This document shows, piece by piece, positions 33,621 through 35,930 of a stretch of 35,930 nt of DNA (within the stretch, counting starts at the first letter, position 1; each line of letters starts with the position of its first letter). This DNA comes from Pseudomonadota bacterium. GTDB taxonomy: Bacteria; Pseudomonadota; Gammaproteobacteria; Pseudomonadales; Azotimanducaceae. Below the pieces are notes generated by a model, which ran no database searches, was not told the origin of the DNA, and saw nothing but the letters and a program-made list of their open reading frames with translations. The DNA lies in assembly GCA_027624035.1 (NCBI GenBank), contig JAQBUI010000043.1, positions 1-35,930 on the forward strand, given 5' to 3'. The position numbers and the translations under genes are program-made.

Positions 33621-33627
33621 CCTCCTT
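33621..33627 (-). promoter_or_regulatory. Shine-Dalgarno of the beta-propeller gene
   Basis: AAGGAGG on the minus strand, seven bases before ATG 33613. It is the best ribosome-binding site near this gene and lies upstream of both inserted repeats, about 190 bases from the lipoprotein-signal ATG. Confidence 0.8.
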
Positions 33628-33651
33628 GGTCATGTTGTGGCGATGCCACGG

Positions 33652-34746
33652 TCATTCATTTGTGTACGGTGAGTTGTCGAGGCTATCTTCTATTCCATCG
33701 TTGTCGTCGTCGTGGTCATCTTCGTTCACCTCGCCGTCACCATCGGTATCCAGAAATCGATTGCTGTTGGCAACGAGCAATTCAAGCTCGATGAATTGCT
33801 GGCTTATGGCCGGTGTGTCTCCGGGAGCCGCATCGCTCAAACCGGAGCAGACGACCGTGCTGGCCGCCGCGTCGCAGGCGTATTGTGAAGACTCCGCAAC
33901 GCCAAGCTCATCGAGTGCGGTCCGGGCAAGTGTGGCGTCCAGTTGCAGCAGGTTGCTATGAATCTGGTCGGGATTCAGCCGACTTCGAGCCAGCAGTAGC
34001 GGACCGAGCAGTTCTGTCGCGATCACACCATCATCGGCAAGGTCGACGGTGAGTCGGTTGATGAGCTCGCCGGGTTCATCGCCAGCCTGTGTTGCCGAGT
34101 ACTCAACCAGCGCCGACAGGGCGAGCAGCCACGCATTGCCTTCGGTGTTGGGTTCATCTTGTCGTGCATTGATTACCGTGAGTCCGTTGACGTCGAGCGG
34201 GTTGGATGGCGCCGGGAGAACGCCGCTCAGTGAAAGGGTCAGTTCCGAAGTGGCGCTGCTGGTGGCAGCTTCAAGCTCCATCCCGTCGTTCATCAGCGCC
34301 AAAACGCGCTCGTGAATCAGATGCGTCGCCACGTTGATATTGGTGGCCATCTCCGGGGCTACGATGCTGGACAGTGCAGTGGAGCTGGACACCTGCGTGC
34401 CGAAGTTCTCACTATACCAGGACCCGATGATGGTGATCCGCGTTGCACCTTCTCCGGCGATATTGATCTGAAATTCACCAAACAGATTGCTGGTTTCCGT
34501 GCTCGAAACAACGTTGCCTGTTGCCAGTGAAGTGGCGGTGACGGACGTACCGGCCACATAAGGACCTTTGGTCGCCGTGCCACTGACCATCACCGGGTCT
34601 GCCGGAATGTCGGGAGTAAAGCCCCCGGTGCCACCAATTCCTCCCTCGGCGCAGCCGGCGAGCAGGAGAACCGAACACAATACGGGCACCAATAATCGTG
34701 CGACGTGTGGTGTGCAAAATAACAGGGATGACGGAGTACGCATCAC
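33652..34746 (-). CDS. Lipoprotein with C-terminal calcium-binding repeats
   Basis: A 364-residue lipoprotein (lipobox LLAGC, Cys32, followed by a Gly-rich linker). Residues about 50-110 look like a carboxypeptidase-regulatory-like beta sandwich (VSGTATKGPYVAGTSVTATS, then NLFGEFQINI). A long helical middle part with ATNINVATHLIHERVLALM follows. The last 30 residues are thrombospondin type 3-like calcium repeats (DTDGDGEVNEDDHDDDNDGIEDSLD). I do not recognise a precise family. It overlaps the DUF6502 gene upstream and the 33655 ATG downstream by four bases each, so it is the middle gene of an operon. Confidence 0.85.
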   Translation of the reverse strand: MMRTPSSLLFCTPHVARLLVPVLCSVLLLAGCAEGGIGGTGGFTPDIPADPVMVSGTATKGPYVAGTSVTATSLATGNVVSSTETSNLFGEFQINIAGEGATRITIIGSWYSENFGTQVSSSTALSSIVAPEMATNINVATHLIHERVLALMNDGMELEAATSSATSELTLSLSGVLPAPSNPLDVNGLTVINARQDEPNTEGNAWLLALSALVEYSATQAGDEPGELINRLTVDLADDGVIATELLGPLLLARSRLNPDQIHSNLLQLDATLARTALDELGVAESSQYACDAAASTVVCSGLSDAAPGDTPAISQQFIELELLVANSNRFLDTDGDGEVNEDDHDDDNDGIEDSLDNSPYTNE

Positions 34747-35645
34747 TCGGGCCGCTCCACTTTTTCCTCAAAATAATAGATACCAATTCCAGCTCGATAT
34801 CGGTCGGTGCTCTCAATGTCTCCCGCATCACGGTTGTTTCCTGGGCTCAGGTTGGCGTCGGGACTCTCGGAATCCGCCGTCTTTCCTTGAGCCGCTGCAG
34901 GGGCGCGTGTGTCCGGGTTGGTATCACGGTCGCGTTCGGCGAGCCAGACATCAAAACGTTTGAGGAGCGCCAGGCACTCTTCATGAGACAGGTATTGAAA
35001 CCGGCGAACTGCCGAACCGGGCAGGTTGTCGTACGCCACACTGAGTTGTAGTCGGCGGTCGTCGGCTGTTGATTCGAAGTTGTGGTCAATCGTGGTCATC
35101 AGGTCGCTGCCGGCGGTTCCCATAATGTTGATCTGCGCTTCCAGTTCGGCGGGCGCAAAAACCTCGCCGGGTGTCATCGCGATGCGACCGTCCTCGGTCT
35201 GGGTGACGGTGCCGACCCTGCCGAATTCATCCAGAACGGCCCGTGCAGTCAAATCTCCGCTGTAGCGCCTGACCAGTTCACTGAAGCTGACGTCTCCCTC
35301 AAAGGGCAGGGCCATGGGCGTCCCATCAGGTCCTCTGAAATCACGGTCCCGGCGCCATCCGCTGATGACCCGGACACCGCGACTGTATTGTTCATCCAGT
35401 TCATCCATGGTCATTGGGTCCAGGGACTTCAGGCGACTGACTTCCTTACGCTGTATACCCGTCAGCATGGCGATCCTGGCGTTGGTTTGTTTTCTGCCGT
35501 TCAACTGAAAATCCCGGTCTGCGATTTCGACAAAAGTCCTCCGTGCTACCTCACTGAATTCTCCGTACGAGAAGCCGTGTCGGATGAGAATACGCACGAC
35601 CGGACGGAGCAGACGAGCGAGAGAAACTGTGAGGATTTCTTTCAT
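34743..35645 (-). CDS. DUF6502 family protein
   Basis: A 300-residue cytoplasmic protein. The N-terminal half fits DUF6502: LARLLRPVVRILIRHGFSYGEFSEVARRTFVEIA in several pieces, then GRKQTNARIAMLTGIQRKEVSRLKSL, which resembles a winged-helix DNA-binding unit. A middle domain with FSELVRRYSGDLTARAVLDE follows, and a Pro/Asp-rich tail. The function of the family is not established as far as I know. It is the first gene of an operon with the calcium-repeat lipoprotein (ATGA overlap). The start at 35645 has no Shine-Dalgarno, and a -10-like sequence lies about eight bases upstream, so the mRNA may be leaderless. Two matching palindromes in the promoter suggest autoregulation. Confidence 0.87.
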   Translation of the reverse strand: MKEILTVSLARLLRPVVRILIRHGFSYGEFSEVARRTFVEIADRDFQLNGRKQTNARIAMLTGIQRKEVSRLKSLDPMTMDELDEQYSRGVRVISGWRRDRDFRGPDGTPMALPFEGDVSFSELVRRYSGDLTARAVLDEFGRVGTVTQTEDGRIAMTPGEVFAPAELEAQINIMGTAGSDLMTTIDHNFESTADDRRLQLSVAYDNLPGSAVRRFQYLSHEECLALLKRFDVWLAERDRDTNPDTRAPAAAQGKTADSESPDANLSPGNNRDAGDIESTDRYRAGIGIYYFEEKVERPE

Positions 35646-35648
35646 ATA

Positions 35649-35704
35649 TGGGATATTATTCCCAAATATTTGAATGTGTCAACAAATGTGGGATATTTAT
35701 CCCA
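35649..35704 (-). promoter_or_regulatory. Promoter with paired palindromic operators for the DUF6502 operon
   Basis: Two 16-bp palindromes, TGGGATATTATTCCCA (35649-35664) and TGGGATATTTATCCCA (35689-35704), lie 40 bp apart centre to centre. Between them on the minus strand is a perfect TTGACA (35677-35682), and 17 bases on is ATAATA (35654-35659) inside the first palindrome. The -10 ends nine bases before the ATG, leaving almost no leader. Confidence 0.75.
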
Positions 35705-35748
35705 AATAGATGAAATTGAGTCACGGTCGTATAGTGACCTTTTGGTGT

Positions 35749-35858
35749 AAGTCTGTTCTATGGGTGCGGCCCGGGAGACTTACCAGTACGACGACGGTAC
35801 GCGTGATCCGGACACGCTCAAGGTTTCATGGAAGTTCACTGATACGAGGTGTCAGTTC
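35749..35858 (-). repeat. Palindromic repeat copy G and part of a tandem neighbour
   Basis: On the minus strand: GAACTTCCATGAAACC (end of a partial copy, ATG at 35829), then a full diverged copy to 35749. It shares GTAAGTCTCCCGGGCCGCAC and ATAGAACAG with copy H at 24190, defining a second subtype. No gene was recognised between here and the right-hand operator. Confidence 0.75.
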
Positions 35859-35882
35859 AATTCATTCTTTAGGGAACCTCTG

Positions 35883-35930
35883 ATGAAAATCTTTTCCCGC
35901 GATAGCTGCGTTGGAGTCGCCCTCGAAACA
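35883..35930 (+). CDS. Possible start of a gene running off the window
   Basis: ATG at 35883 with AGGGA about nine bases upstream opens a frame (MKIFSRDSC...) that stays open to the window end, only 16 codons. It is too short to identify and could equally be non-coding or the end of a mobile element. Confidence 0.2.
   Translation, partial: MKIFSRDSCVGVALET

Noticed and set aside
19421..35858. The palindromic repeats as integron attC sites
   Set aside because: The GTTRRRY/RYYYAAC core pairs of attC were not found and the flanking genes are ordinary chromosomal genes without cassette layout.
35870..35930. End of an insertion sequence at the right edge
   Set aside because: GGGAACCTCTG resembles some terminal repeats, but no matching end or transposase is in the window.

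Overview
The window is a GC-rich chromosomal segment from a gammaproteobacterium, probably a free-living or marine lineage. This rests on the YdbH-YnbE-YdbL envelope operon, a DUF6502 protein, paired polyphosphate kinases, several lipoproteins and an EEVIVTGS motif typical of TonB-dependent receptors in such bacteria. No species is claimed. I saw no rRNA, tRNA, CRISPR array or recognisable transposase.

Layout, left to right. (1) 21-5921: a polyphosphate/c-di-GMP block with a short secreted protein, ppk1, a GNAT acetyltransferase, a bacteriohemerythrin-GGDEF diguanylate cyclase and ppk2. (2) 6200-10675: a very large secreted PKD/HYR-repeat gene whose signal-peptide segment is separated from its body by one in-frame TAG codon. 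(3) 11035-14231: ydbH-ynbE-ydbL, phospholipid transport between the membranes, including a 59-residue YnbE. (4) 14405-17565: an FG-GAP/UnbV lipoprotein coupled to a TPR lipoprotein. (5) 17594-19173: an AstE/AspA-like metallohydrolase and a RimB-like protease. (6) 19534-22383: an MscS channel, a membrane-free MgtE-N/CBS protein and MgtE in one overlapping operon. (7) 22567-28582: a GAF plus degenerate GGDEF protein, a coiled-coil lipoprotein, a YfbK-like VWA lipoprotein, a serine hydrolase and a GyrI-like protein. (8) 28654-30951: transaldolase, an ECF sigma factor and its membrane-anchored partner. (9) 31025-35645: an autoregulated-looking operon of a DUF6502 protein, a lipoprotein with Ca-binding repeats and a beta-propeller lipoprotein.

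The most unusual signal is a family of about ten copies of an 80-90 bp palindromic repeat in the right half of the window (about 19.4, 23.6, 24.2-24.4, 28.0, 33.4-33.6 and 35.8 kb). Copies fold into two hairpins and most end in ATGAAAG. They occur singly and in tandem, exactly fill one convergent intergenic gap, and in one place lie in frame between a ribosome-binding site and the lipoprotein signal of the beta-propeller gene. Other notable signals are two unrelated 13-bp tandem arrays just upstream of start codons, a TonB-box-like motif shared by the VWA lipoprotein and the sigma-factor partner, and a paired-palindrome, apparently leaderless promoter for the DUF6502 operon.
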